Shown here: piece after piece, positions 1 to 8,387 of the stretch
Layout: the number at the start of each line of letters is the position of its first letter
Numbering within the stretch: position 1 is the first letter of the stretch
Assembly: GCA_021647505.1 (NCBI GenBank)
Contig: JAKIUN010000021.1
Span: forward strand, 1-51,675
From: Gammaproteobacteria bacterium
GTDB lineage: Bacteria; Pseudomonadota; Gammaproteobacteria; SZUA-152
DNA: 51,675 nucleotides
Reading direction: 5' to 3'
The notes under the pieces: model-generated
What the model was told of the DNA's origin: nothing
Database searches by the model: none
Seen by the model: the letters and a program-made list of their open reading frames with translations, nothing else
Program-made: the position numbers and the translations under genes

Positions 1-124
1 CCAGGTGGACGAGCACAATTGTGGTGTAGCTGGTGTCGATCCTGTGAAGGCTCAGGTAACCATCAATTATTTGCGGCTGGATGCTGAAAGATTACGCAAC
101 TTGCGCAAGGGTGAGCTTAATCGA

Positions 125-1702
125 ATCGTAACTACTCAGCCCGCCCCCGTGCCAAGCACCTTATTTTTTGGTCGGCGAAATAATCAGAGGAGCACCTTCA
201 AATGCATCACTCAACGCGTTGAAGACATTGTGTCCCTGTTTTTTCACCGTAGAGATGTAGCCTCGAATACGGCAAAACGTCTTTGCACCTTGATCCGAGC
301 GAAAGCAACCTGATACCTTTTGCTTCACCTTGACCATGCGCACATCACGCTCAGCCAGGTTATTATCAAAGGGCAGCGAGAAGTCGACTAAAAACGCCAA
401 CACCTCCTTTTTATGCTTCACCAATCGATCATGAAGGTTTTTGACTTTGTGCTGTTTCTTTTTCCCGCGCTTCTTGCTTTTGTCAATGGGCAATACAGGA
501 AGCTCATCTCGGCCCGCACGTAACAGGCGGCTATAGCGCCGATCAAAATAGATGACACGCGATGTGTCCAGTGACTGTGCACCTATCTCTTTGGCATCAT
601 CAACTTCTTTCTTCGCATCCAATAAGCACTGGCTTAATTCAGCGGCCCATCGTTGCTGATACTGCTCTTGCGCAAATGTCAGCTCACGTAGGTGGTGCGC
701 ATTGCAAAGAACATGTTGGCAATCGTAACCGTAGTAACTGGCCCAGTGATCATGAACGGCATATCCCTGATAACCCGGCAGTATAGCCATCACATCCATC
801 GCCGCTTGCCCTCGTCTGGCGTCGATATGGTAGCAGGTCAATTGTTGGGTTGAGGCAACGTGTAGCCAGTTCAAGTTCTTCTTTAAGCGTATTCCGCTTT
901 CATCAAAGTGGACGACGTCACTTTCCCTCAATACAGTCTTGACGGCGTTTTCAAACCGCTCAAGATGCCGATGGCCTCTGTTCAGAATGTTGTTGAGCGT
1001 GCCTTGGCTCAGTTTGATTTGAAACAGGTCGTGAAACAATTCCTGTAATCGCTTGTAAGGCAGCAGCTGATACTGGCTGAGATAGGCCGCTGTCGTGTGC
1101 ACTCGTTTACCGTATTGCACAGCTTGTGTCACATCCGCAGGAAACTCGGCTTTAACGCGAGCATTGCAGCAGGGGCAAATTTTGATCTGTGCGCGATGCT
1201 CGGTGACGGAAATTTTGATTTCCGGAAGATCAAAGACCTGCCGCGCCTCATGCTCAGTCATCGCTTGATTCGATAAGTCTGCATGGCAGTGCGTACAGTG
1301 TGATACTTCGTGATCCTGGATATTATCCGGGTGTTCCACCTGCTTTAAAGTACTGCCTTTATGACCGGGTTGCCCGCCACTCGAACGCCCGCTTTTCTTG
1401 CGCTGGCTTTTTGGCTTGGGTTTGTCATAACCGTCACTGGAGGGTGGCTTACTGCTATTACGGCTGTTCTTGGCCAGTTTGCCCTTTAATTCCTCGATCT
1501 CCTTTTCCAGACCAGCGATACGAGCGCACTGCACCATGAGGATTTCGTTTTGCTGCATCAGCAGTGTAATCAAGTCATTTTTTTCTAATGCGCTGAGGGC
1601 TTTTTTGTCGAGAGGTGTTTGCATGGCAACAAAGCTTATACCAAAATCGGACGGTTATTCAATGGCTTGTCTGAATTTGGCTGAGGGCTGAGTAGTTACG
1701 AT
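125..1702. mobile_element. IS66-family element with 18-bp terminal inverted repeats, transposase only
   Basis: The ends are perfect 18-bp inverted repeats, ATCGTAACTACTCAGCCC at 125-142 and its complement at 1685-1702. They enclose one complete transposase gene and no TnpA or TnpB accessory gene, as in the ISBst12-like branch of IS66. IS66 elements usually make 8-bp target duplications. Here I see only a 5-bp direct repeat (ATCGA) outside the inverted repeats, so either the true ends lie a few bases inside the repeat or the duplication has decayed. The element is about 1.58 kb and looks intact. Confidence 0.85.
161..1624 (-). CDS. IS66-family transposase (TnpC)
   Basis: A 487-residue DDE transposase that moves the surrounding element. 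The N-terminus is a leucine-rich coiled coil (about residues 10-55) followed by a basic Ser/Lys/Pro-rich linker typical of IS66 TnpC. Next comes a zinc-ribbon region with two Cys pairs (CTHCH and CPCC), then the catalytic core with acidic residues in VVHFDESG, AVHDHWASYY and NNLAERDVRM, and the IS66 C-terminal region. Full length for the family with no internal stops, so probably functional. The ATG at 1624 lies about 60 bases inside the right inverted repeat. The missing TnpA/TnpB partners suggest an autonomous one-gene member. Confidence 0.93.
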   Translation of the reverse strand: MQTPLDKKALSALEKNDLITLLMQQNEILMVQCARIAGLEKEIEELKGKLAKNSRNSSKPPSSDGYDKPKPKSQRKKSGRSSGGQPGHKGSTLKQVEHPDNIQDHEVSHCTHCHADLSNQAMTEHEARQVFDLPEIKISVTEHRAQIKICPCCNARVKAEFPADVTQAVQYGKRVHTTAAYLSQYQLLPYKRLQELFHDLFQIKLSQGTLNNILNRGHRHLERFENAVKTVLRESDVVHFDESGIRLKKNLNWLHVASTQQLTCYHIDARRGQAAMDVMAILPGYQGYAVHDHWASYYGYDCQHVLCNAHHLRELTFAQEQYQQRWAAELSQCLLDAKKEVDDAKEIGAQSLDTSRVIYFDRRYSRLLRAGRDELPVLPIDKSKKRGKKKQHKVKNLHDRLVKHKKEVLAFLVDFSLPFDNNLAERDVRMVKVKQKVSGCFRSDQGAKTFCRIRGYISTVKKQGHNVFNALSDAFEGAPLIISPTKK

Positions 1703-1837
1703 ATCGAAATGATACTGATTGTTGGGAAAAAGCTGTTTCAACTGTATTTATAGCATTTTCAAAATCATTGCCAACAGCAGAAGTAAAAATATCAGTGCAA
1801 AAAAATGCATACATAATTGATCTATAAAGAAAACATC

Positions 1838-1915
1838 CTTAAGGAAGTGCCATTCGGGACAGACCACGGCTTCCCGGTTTCCATGGAAAATATTAGCTAA
1901 ATCGTGGTCTGTCCC
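1838..1915. repeat. REP/MITE-like palindrome at the 5' edge of the crp remnant
   Basis: GGGACAGACCACG at 1856-1868 is repeated inverted at 1903-1915, giving a 13-bp stem with a 34-nt loop. Just before it, 1838-1855 reads CTTAAGGAAGTGCCATTC, 15 of 18 identical to the right terminal repeat of the nested element at 2487-2504. So this locus carries pieces of at least two small palindromic families. The crp-like coding sequence begins immediately after, without its first part. Confidence 0.7.
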
Positions 1916-1921
1916 CTATTT

Positions 1922-2284
1922 GCTCCCATTGTCAAAGGCTCGGTGACGGTGCTCATCGAGGATGAAAACGGCCGCGAGATCGTGCTGGCCTACCTGAATG
2001 CCGGTGATTTTTTTGGTGAAATGGGCCTGTTCGGCGAGGCTGCTAACCGCAGCGCCTTCGTCCGCGCCCGCACCAAGTGCGAGCTGGCCGAGATCAGCTA
2101 CGGCCGCTTTCGCCAGCTGTCGGAAAAAGACCCGGATATTCTTTTTGAGCTAGCCTCGCAAATGGCCCTGCGCCTGCGCAAAACCAGCCAGAAGGTCGGT
2201 AATCTCGCCTTCATGGATGTCACCGGCCGTGTCGCCCGCACCCTGATGGATCTGAGCAAGGAACCGGATGCCATGACCAACCTC
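1922..2284 (+). pseudogene. Crp-family regulator remnant lacking both ends
   Basis: The translation from about 1928 matches the middle of enterobacterial/pseudomonad CRP-Vfr proteins: [28 protein letters not shown] (cyclic-nucleotide pocket), the C-helix, then [17 protein letters not shown] and PDAMT. The N-terminal part of the cAMP-binding barrel is absent, replaced by a palindrome ending at 1915. At 2285 the frame enters another palindromic element and stops at 2320. The whole recognition helix-turn-helix, which would follow PDAMT, is therefore gone. It can no longer bind DNA as a CRP. The intact crp gene must lie elsewhere if the organism has one. Similarity is judged from known CRP sequences. 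Confidence 0.85.
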
Positions 2285-2525
2285 AAAAGGGGTCAAAGCC
2301 CTTTATTTGATGGAGTCTAGCGTAATCCGGAAAGCATTGGGCATTCTCCTCTTCCATCTTGCCGAGATCAAACATTAAAGGGCTCTGACCCGAATGGCAC
2401 TAAGTTAAGGGTGTTTAGCACCGACTATCAATAGCTTAGCCTCGTTCTGGCGCGGCTTTCCCGCAGGTCATCCCTATGCAAAAAGGCTTAACTTAGTGCC
2501 ATTCGGCTCTGACCCCTTTTAACTG
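2281..2525. repeat. Palindromic repeat copy A, interrupted by a second element
   Basis: A short element starting CCTCAAAAGGGGTCAAAG, with terminal inverted repeats of 21 bp (one mismatch; left end 2285-2305). It is identical over about 120 bp to copy B at 3406-3526, including the trailing AACTG, once the 113-bp insert at 2392-2504 and one 11-bp duplicate are removed. The GGGGTCAGAGCCC-type termini resemble REP sequences that in many gammaproteobacteria accompany Y1/RAYT transposases. No such transposase is in this window. Confidence 0.8.
2392..2504. repeat. 113-bp MITE-like element nested in copy A, 11-bp target duplication
   Basis: Perfect 18-bp terminal inverted repeats, GAATGGCACTAAGTTAAG at 2392-2409 and its complement at 2487-2504. 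The 11-mer GGCTCTGACCC lies directly outside both ends (2381-2391 and 2505-2515), and the uninterrupted copy B shows it only once. That is direct evidence that this unit moved into copy A. It has no coding capacity. Confidence 0.85.
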
Positions 2526-2699
2526 TTCTTCTCGCTCATTATCTGTTCCTCAGATCCTGGGGGACAGCTTAAACTACTGTCTGGAATCTGGGGTCCACTT
2601 TAAGCACAGCCAATCGACAAAGCCCCCAGCGAGCAGATTACTTAACACGCGCAGCAAGAAACAGCGGGATGCCAACATGGTGAGAAAAGGTTTCTCACT

Positions 2700-3392
2700 T
2701 TAATTTTCCGCCAATGTTTCGAGGCCTTTAACATGGTCACCCAACAATATTGACAAACGTGCAGAAGGCATCACACCCAAAACCCGAGAGAACAAACTAC
2801 TGCATTCCTTATAAATGGCAACGGCTTCTGGATATCGCTTAAGAAAAATCAGAAGGGCAATTTGATTTTAATAATTTCTTTCATTTAGGATATCTAACTG
2901 ACATATCTTTTTTAACAAAACCAATGCCTCATCGTACTGTAATTTATCACCAATATAACTGGCATATAAATTTAAACCGTTAAGCACTTTATTGTGCATC
3001 TCCTTACTATATTGAAAACACCAAACATCATCCAGCTCATTTTCGAGAAACTTACCTGCATACAAGTTGAGCAAACTATCCACCCGCTTTGATTGATTTT
3101 GAAAATCTTGTTTATTATGGATGGAACGCTCTATTCTAGAAGAATAATATTTAACAAGCCCCGCATCCACCCAAACCGTATTGGGATTTAGTCCGATATA
3201 ACCATCCTTGACCAAAATAGATTTTGTGCCAAGCAATCGCCTTAATCGGTGTACAGTTGTGTGAAGTGATTGCAGTGACTCCGCACCATCTGCATCTGGC
3301 CATATTTTTTCAGCAAGGTGGGATTGACTAATGCGCCATATACCAAAAGATAACATGGCTTTTAAAAGAATTATAGGTTTGCGTTGAGACTT
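2700..3392 (-). pseudogene. SARP/BTAD-type transcriptional activator fragment with an in-frame stop
   Basis: Reading leftwards, the frame opens at 3392 (KSQRKPIILLKAML) and continues through a winged-helix segment, SHLAEKIWPDADG and TVHRLRRLLG, into a bacterial transcriptional activator domain (tetratricopeptide-like). A TAA at 2868-2870 interrupts it. The same frame then continues with YPEAVAIYKEC and SRVLGVMPSARLS, the normal end of a BTAD domain, to a stop at 2700-2702. The 5' end is cut off by palindrome copy B at 3406. The ATG at 3356 is internal to the winged helix, so it is not a real start. It is AT-rich compared with the surroundings. One nonsense change plus a 5' truncation make it non-functional. 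Confidence 0.75.
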
Positions 3393-3405
3393 TCAACCTC
3401 AAAAG

Positions 3406-3526
3406 CCTCAAAAGGGGTCAAAGCCCTTTATTTGATGGAGTCTAGCGTAATCCGGAAAGCATTGGGCATTCTCCTCTTCCATCTTGCCGAGATCAAACAT
3501 TAAAGGGCTCTGACCCCTTTTAACTG
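3406..3526. repeat. Palindromic repeat copy B (uninterrupted)
   Basis: The same unit as copy A: AAAAGGGGTCAAAGCCC at the left (from 3410) and its imperfect complement ending at 3521, 112 bp between the outer ends. It carries an identical interior, CCTC on the left flank and AACTG on the right flank. It abuts the truncated 5' end of the SARP/BTAD remnant. The near-perfect identity of copies A and B 1.1 kb apart points to recent duplication or gene conversion. Confidence 0.8.
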
Positions 3527-3769
3527 CCCGCGCTGGGGCGCACGACCTCACAGACCGCGTTCTGGTCGGCCTGTTTACACAGGATGTCACTGGCCGATGC
3601 GATGGCGGTGCTCGATCGAGAGGGGGTGATCATCCCATGATGTTCTGATCCGAGACGATCCGGGGATAGCCTCACAACTGCCGGTGAGTCACCCCACAGA
3701 CTTTGCCCCTGTTGTCGCGGTTCGATTTGGGTTTTCCTCGTTGGCTCATTGATCACCGAGGAGAACCTG
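3527..3769. other. Unassigned stretch left of the transposition module
   Basis: About 240 bases between palindrome copy B and the transposase start. Short open frames exist on both strands (for example to a TGA near 3641) but none matches a family I know. The left terminus of the module should lie here. I looked for a copy of the GTCCCACG motif that occurs three times at the right end and did not find one, so the boundary is unresolved. A GAGGAG ribosome-binding site at about 3758-3763 serves the ATG at 3770. Confidence 0.4.
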
Positions 3770-5140
3770 ATGAACGATCTACACCCTGTGGCCCTGTTCC
3801 GCCTGTCTGTGCTCGGCCCCTTGGTCAGCCGGGATCGTCTGGAACGTGGCGAACTCAAACGGTTGATCCGAGAACTGGCCGGTCGTGACTACGACATTCC
3901 CGGCAGCGACCGTCAAGGCATCGGCGAGAAGACCATCGAAGCCTGGTTTTATGCCTGGCGCCGGGGCGGCATTGAGGCCTTGACGCCCAAGCCCCGTTCG
4001 GACCGGGGCCGATCCAGGCTGGCGTTGGCGGTTCAGGAGGCGATCCTGGATGCCAAGCGCAACAACCCCCGCCGTTCTATCGACCAACTGATCGCCTTGG
4101 TGGAGCACAGCGGTCAGGCGCCACGCGGGACGGTCCCGCGTTCCAGTGTCCACCGCCTGTTGCAAGGCCATGGGCTGTCCCGACCCAGCGGCGCCGCCAG
4201 TTTGCCGGAAGAACATCGCAGCTATGAAGCCCAATACGCCGGTGACATCTGGTATGGCGATGTGATGCACGGCCCCCGCGTGCCGGTCAACGGGCGGGTA
4301 CGCAAGGTTTACCTGGTCTCACTGATGGACGATGCGTCCCGGTTGCTGGCCCACAGTGCGTTTTGCACCGGCGAGACGGCACTGGATATCGAGGGGGTAC
4401 TCAAGTAAGCGGTGCTCAAGCGAGGACTCCCGGTTAAGTTGGTGGTTGATAATGGTCCGGCCTACCGGGCCAAGACCCTGCAGGGGATCTGCGCCCGACT
4501 GGGCATCCATCTGATCTATTGCCGTCCCTATGCCCCGGAGGGAAAAGGCAAGCTGGAGCGCTGGCACCGCACCGTGCGCGATCAGTTCCTCAGCGAGCTC
4601 GAACCCACGTGCATCCATGATCTGGCCGATCTCAATGCCCGTCTTTGGGCATGGGTTGAGAAAATCTACCATCGACGGATCCACAGCAGCCTGCAGGGGC
4701 AGACCCCCCTGCAACGTTATCAGCAGGATCTGGTGCGCATCCGTACGCTGGGCCAGCGTGCCGTTCGGTTGGACGCGCTCTTCTACCATCGACTCTCACG
4801 CAAGGTGCGCAAGGATGGCACCGTCGCCTACCAGGGGCAGCGCTTCGAGGTGCCCTATGAATTGGTGGGTCAGTCGGTACAACTGGTGGTTGATCCGCAC
4901 ACCGGACAGGTGATCTCGGTGGAAAACAATCAGGGAGAGACGTTGGGTGAGGCGACACCGCTGGATGTACTGGCCAATACCCACCGCCGACGGCGTAAAC
5001 CGGCTACGCCCGTCGAGGAGCATCAAACAACGCCTCAGGGACCCAACCTGGTGGAGATGGCCTACCGACAGTATCACGCCATCGATGATGATCTGGCCAT
5101 CCCGGTGCACCCCACCCAAACCGAAAACGAGGAACTGTAA
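3770..5140 (+). pseudogene. rve-core (DDE) transposase split by an in-frame TAA
   Basis: The frame runs from ATG 3770, has a TAA at 4406-4408, and continues in the same phase to 5140. The N-terminal part has a helix-turn-helix region (AWFYAWRRGGIEALTPKPR). The catalytic triad is visible as WYGDVMHG (D), KLVVDNGPAY (D) and GKGKLERWH (E). The nonsense codon lies between the first and second acidic residues, in GVLK-stop-AVLKRGLP. That fits a single C-to-T change in a CAA glutamine codon. About 456 residues if read through. The ATPase gene follows after 2 bases. Unless the stop is suppressed, the element cannot transpose with its own enzyme. The alternative start at 3749 is out-competed by the well-placed Shine-Dalgarno before 3770. 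Confidence 0.85.
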
Positions 5141-5142
5141 AA

Positions 5143-5937
5143 ATGTATCAACAACACTTTGGGCTCCACCATGCCCCGCTGGGCAAACAGATATCGGAAC
5201 TGTGGGATGACGGTACCCTGACCACGCTGGGGGACCGCTTCGGATGGTTGCTGGAAAGCCCGGGCGTGGGCCTGCTGACCGGCCCGGCCGGTGTCGGCAA
5301 GACCGCCGCTTTGCGCCAACTCACCCAGGACCTCAATCCGCACCGCTATCAGGTTATCTATCTGGCCGAAACCGACTTCGGCCGCCTCGATCTCTACCGC
5401 GGGCTGGCGTTGGCCCTGGGCATCGAACCCGCCTATCGCCGCGCCCAGCTGTGGCGGGACATCAAGGCGCGCATCCTGGAACTGGTCGATGGCAAACAGA
5501 TCCTGCCGCTGTGGATCATCGACGAAGCGCAGAATCTACCCGCCGAGTTCTTCCGCGACTTCCCGGCCTTCCTCAACTTCGCCTTCGACTCCAGGGATCT
5601 GATGAGCGTCTGGCTGGTCGGACATCCCGCGCTGGCTCGCACCCTGGATCGGGCGCCCTATGCCGCACTGGCCAGCCGCATCCAGGCCCGCGTGCAGCTC
5701 GAACCCATCACCGAGCGTGAACGCTTCAAAGCACTGATCGACCATGCCCTGCAATCGGCGGGCTGTTCCCATACTCTGTTGGCCGACTCCGGCATGGAAC
5801 TGCTACGACAGGCCTCCCTCGGGTTGCCCCGGCATGCCGGGCGCATCCTCAAGGCCGCCATGCAGATGGCGGTTCCCAAAGGACTGAACCATTTGCCGGA
5901 TGAACTGCTACAGCAAGCCATCGAGGAGTTGCGATGA
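5143..5937 (+). CDS. AAA+ ATPase of the transposition module (ExeA/TniB-like)
   Basis: 264 residues, a single P-loop domain. It starts MYQQHFGLHHAP, as in ExeA-type ATPases. Walker A is GPAGVGKTAALRQL (about residues 47-60) and Walker B is LWIIDEAQNLP (about 123-133). Sensor and arginine-finger-like segments follow (VGHPALARTL, ASRIQARVQL), then a small C-terminal helical lid. In related systems (TniB, TnsC, IstB) such proteins bind DNA with ATP and recruit the transposase to target sites. The gene begins 2 bases after the transposase stop and overlaps the next gene by 4 bases (ATGA), so the three are translationally coupled. The sequence is complete. Confidence 0.85.
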   Translation: MYQQHFGLHHAPLGKQISELWDDGTLTTLGDRFGWLLESPGVGLLTGPAGVGKTAALRQLTQDLNPHRYQVIYLAETDFGRLDLYRGLALALGIEPAYRRAQLWRDIKARILELVDGKQILPLWIIDEAQNLPAEFFRDFPAFLNFAFDSRDLMSVWLVGHPALARTLDRAPYAALASRIQARVQLEPITERERFKALIDHALQSAGCSHTLLADSGMELLRQASLGLPRHAGRILKAAMQMAVPKGLNHLPDELLQQAIEELR

Positions 5938-6131
5938 ACGATGAGATGTCATCCTTCGCCGAATCAATCTCCGATGAAGCTGCTTTTGCGTTGAGCGAGG
6001 CACTGCACTGGCTGGCCCTGGCCTGTGAGGAGAAATACCTCGCCCAGATACGCCGCCATATGACTACCCTGAACGAAGCCAGACCGGTCGATCCCGACCA
6101 GCCCTGGAACTCAAACCCGCCGACTGAGTAA
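5934..6131 (+). CDS. Small acidic protein, third gene of the transposition module
   Basis: 65 residues, starting in the ATGA overlap with the ATPase stop. It is acidic and helical (about residues 5-45: SFAESISDEAAF, ALHWLALACEEKYLAQIRRH) with a disordered proline-rich tail. There is no known motif, signal peptide or membrane segment. I do not recognise a family. Tight coupling to the ATPase suggests a role in the same process, for example as an adaptor between ATPase and transposase, but this is inference from position only. Confidence 0.7.
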   Translation: MNDEMSSFAESISDEAAFALSEALHWLALACEEKYLAQIRRHMTTLNEARPVDPDQPWNSNPPTE

Positions 6132-6138
6132 CGCCGTC

Positions 6139-6184
6139 GTCCCACGTTCTTGAAGGGCGCGTGCTCCCGGAAAGAACGTGGGAC
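6139..6184. repeat. 13-bp inverted repeat (GTCCCACGTTCTT) after the module
   Basis: GTCCCACGTTCTT at 6139-6151 and its exact complement at 6172-6184, loop 20 nt, no following T-run. An extra half-site CGTGGGAC is at 6235-6242. It could be a terminator for the upstream genes or, more likely given the third copy, part of the transposon end. Confidence 0.65.
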
Positions 6185-6275
6185 AATCTTGCTTATCCCA
6201 CCTCAATTAGGTCAGCATGAACGGGGGGAAACAGCGTGGGACGTAACACCTGCTTACCGAGCGATACAAATACAA

Positions 6276-6318
6276 ACGACACTAAAAAGTCCGCTTCACG
6301 CAGGCTTTTTAGTGTCGT
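6276..6318 (-). terminator. Rho-independent terminator of the rpoD-tRNA transcript
   Basis: A perfect 14-bp inverted repeat, ACGACACTAAAAAG at 6276-6289 and its complement at 6305-6318. Reading the minus strand, the stem is followed by TTTGTATTTG. It lies 20 bases past the tRNA 3' end and closes the macromolecular-synthesis operon. Confidence 0.85.
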
Positions 6319-6337
6319 GATCTTTAACCTAAATTTA

Positions 6338-6414
<77 letters not shown>

Positions 6415-6453
6415 GGTAACGAACTATCGTGTCGAGCTTTCGTTTCATCCGCA

Positions 6454-8298
6454 TCAGGAAGACGAGGATGAGGAGTTGCCTTCGGCATCGATGAAGCTGC
6501 GCAGGTGATCGGAGCGGCTGGGGTGACGTAGCTTGCGCAGGGCCTTGGCCTCGATCTGACGAATGCGCTCGCGCGTCACATCAAACTGTTTACCGACTTC
6601 TTCCAGCGTGTGGTCGGTGTTCATGTCGATACCGAAACGCATGCGCAGCACCTTGGCCTCACGGGCGGTGAGGCTGTCCAGCACGGAAATCGTCGCCTCA
6701 CGCAGGCCCTCGAAGGTCGCGGAATTCACCGGTGACAGGATGTTCTGGTCTTCGATGAAGTCACCCAGACGCGAGTCTTCGTCGTCGCCAATGGGGGTCT
6801 CCATGGAGATGGGCTCCTTGGCGATCTTCAGTACCTTACGCACCTTGTCTTCGGGCATTTCCATGCGTTCGGCCAGCTCTTCCGGGGTGGCCTCGCGGCC
6901 CATCTCCTGCAACATCTGACGGGAGATACGATTGAGCTTGTTGATGGTCTCAATCATATGCACCGGAATACGGATGGTGCGCGCCTGGTCGGCAATAGAA
7001 CGCGTGATGGCCTGGCGAATCCACCAGGTGGCGTAGGTCGAGAATTTGTAGCCTCGACGATATTCGAACTTGTCCACGGCCTTCATCAGACCAATGTTGC
7101 CTTCCTGGATCAGGTCGAGGAACTGCAGGCCGCGGTTGGTGTACTTTTTGGCGATGGAAATGACCAGGCGCAGGTTGGCCTCCACCATTTCCTTCTTCGC
7201 ACGGCGGGCCTTGGCCTCGCCGATGGACATCTTGCGGTTGATATCCTTGATTTCGCTGATGGAGATACCGGCTTCCTTCTGCACCGCAACCAACTTGTTC
7301 TGTGCACGCTGAATTTCATCCGCATATTCCTTCAGCACGGAAGAGTAACGCGCCTTGCGGTTGATCTGCTTCTGCAACCATTCCTGGTCGGTTTCGTTAT
7401 CCGGGAACGTGGTAATAAAATCCTTGCGCGGCATCTTCGCCTTGCTAACACAGATATCCATGATCACACGTTCATGGGTACGCAGCCGGTTGACCAGACT
7501 GCGCAGATTATAGATCAGCCGTTCAGAAACCTTGGGAATCAGCTTGATTTCGCCCAGCTTGGCGACCATTTCTTCGGTGAGCTTGCGGCATCGCTCATCG
7601 GCGCGACCATGCTTGGCAACCACTTTTTGGTATTTTTCGAACAACTTACGCAGCTCATCGAAACGCTCCCTGGCCTCCTCCGGATCAGGGCCGGTGTCAA
7701 CGGCTTCTTCCTCTTCGTCATCGCTGGCCTTTGCATTGGCAGCCGAAGGCACAACGGGCGGCTTCGGCGGCTCATCGTCCTCTTCACGCACAAAACCATT
7801 GATCAGGTCGGTCAGGCGGGCCTCGCCATCGGCCACGCGCTGGTAGGCATCCAACACACTTTTCATGGTGCCCGGATAGAAAGACAAGGCATACATGACC
7901 TGGTTAATGCCATCTTCAATGCGTTTGGCGATGACGATCTCGCCCTCGCGGGTGAGCAGTTCGACGGTGCCCATCTCACGCATGTACATGCGTACCGGAT
8001 CAGTGGTGCGGCCAAACTCGCTGTCTACCGAAGCCAGCGCGGCGGCGGCCTCTTCGGCGGCATCTTCATCGGTGGCAACATTGTTTTCGGACAACACGAT
8101 CTGATCGGCTTCCGGTGCTACTTCGTGCACCGTAATACCCATGTCGTTGATCATGCTGACGATATCTTCGATCTGGTTGGGATCGACGATATCGTTTGGC
8201 AAATGATCATTGACCTCGCGATAGGTCAGGTAACCCTGCTCCTTGCCGCGAGCAATCAATATCTTCAACTGAGACTGCTGCTCTGCATTCATAGACAT
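6454..8298 (-). CDS. rpoD: RNA polymerase primary sigma factor RpoD (sigma-70)
   Basis: 614 residues, the usual gammaproteobacterial size. Region 1.1 comes first ([20 protein letters not shown]), then region 1.2 with [13 protein letters not shown] long acidic non-conserved region follows, with an EEEEA stretch. Region 2 has [19 protein letters not shown] and [15 protein letters not shown] (-10 recognition). Region 3 is next, and region 4 has the -35-recognising helix-turn-helix [20 protein letters not shown]. The C-terminus ends in a poly-serine tail after the usual end of region 4, a minor oddity. It directs housekeeping transcription. It lies downstream of dnaG in the classic operon and is followed by a tRNA and terminator. 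Confidence 0.98.
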   Translation of the reverse strand: MSMNAEQQSQLKILIARGKEQGYLTYREVNDHLPNDIVDPNQIEDIVSMINDMGITVHEVAPEADQIVLSENNVATDEDAAEEAAAALASVDSEFGRTTDPVRMYMREMGTVELLTREGEIVIAKRIEDGINQVMYALSFYPGTMKSVLDAYQRVADGEARLTDLINGFVREEDDEPPKPPVVPSAANAKASDDEEEEAVDTGPDPEEARERFDELRKLFEKYQKVVAKHGRADERCRKLTEEMVAKLGEIKLIPKVSERLIYNLRSLVNRLRTHERVIMDICVSKAKMPRKDFITTFPDNETDQEWLQKQINRKARYSSVLKEYADEIQRAQNKLVAVQKEAGISISEIKDINRKMSIGEAKARRAKKEMVEANLRLVISIAKKYTNRGLQFLDLIQEGNIGLMKAVDKFEYRRGYKFSTYATWWIRQAITRSIADQARTIRIPVHMIETINKLNRISRQMLQEMGREATPEELAERMEMPEDKVRKVLKIAKEPISMETPIGDDEDSRLGDFIEDQNILSPVNSATFEGLREATISVLDSLTAREAKVLRMRFGIDMNTDHTLEEVGKQFDVTRERIRQIEAKALRKLRHPSRSDHLRSFIDAEGNSSSSSS

Positions 8299-8387
8299 GT
8301 GATCGTCTGATACCTATAAAAAATAGCCGCACATTATAACCTAATTTCGCAGGGATTTGCGACCGATTTATAACGCCCTGCACCACA

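Larger units (their letters stand above)
2..1827 (+). pseudogene. Unidentified reading frame split by the IS66-type element
   Basis: An open frame enters from the left edge and runs to 124 (ending ...GELNR). After the insertion, an open frame in the same phase continues from 1708 for 39 codons (starting NDTDCWEKAV) to a TAA at 1825-1827. The pentamer ATCGA is present at 120-124 and again at 1703-1707, so removing the element plus one pentamer joins the two halves in frame. I do not recognise the protein. The right half is AT-rich and ends close to the palindromes that begin at 1838. Joining two halves into one gene is inference from phase and the direct repeat. The 5' end lies outside the window. 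Confidence 0.5.
3770..6242 (+). mobile_element. Three-gene transposition module: DDE transposase, AAA+ ATPase, small protein
   Basis: Three consecutive plus-strand genes with gaps of 2 bases or a 4-base overlap: an rve-type integrase/transposase (with a nonsense codon), an ExeA/TniB-like ATPase and a 65-residue protein. The order transposase-ATPase is shared with Tn5053/Tn7-related and IS21-like systems, in which the ATPase selects the target. Neither protein looks like IstA/IstB. GTCCCACG motifs at 6139-6146 and, inverted, at 6177-6184 and 6235-6242 may be transposase-binding sites at the right end. Coordinates given span the genes and these motifs; true ends are not defined. Confidence 0.65.

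Noticed and set aside
3520-3858. 112-codon minus-strand frame left of the transposase
   Set aside because: It overlaps the transposase start and its translation matches nothing I know; part of it could be a gene fragment but I cannot support it.
6958-8310. 450-codon open frame on the plus strand across rpoD
   Set aside because: It is antisense to a complete, unmistakable rpoD and has no resemblance to any family; it arises from the GC-rich codon pattern.
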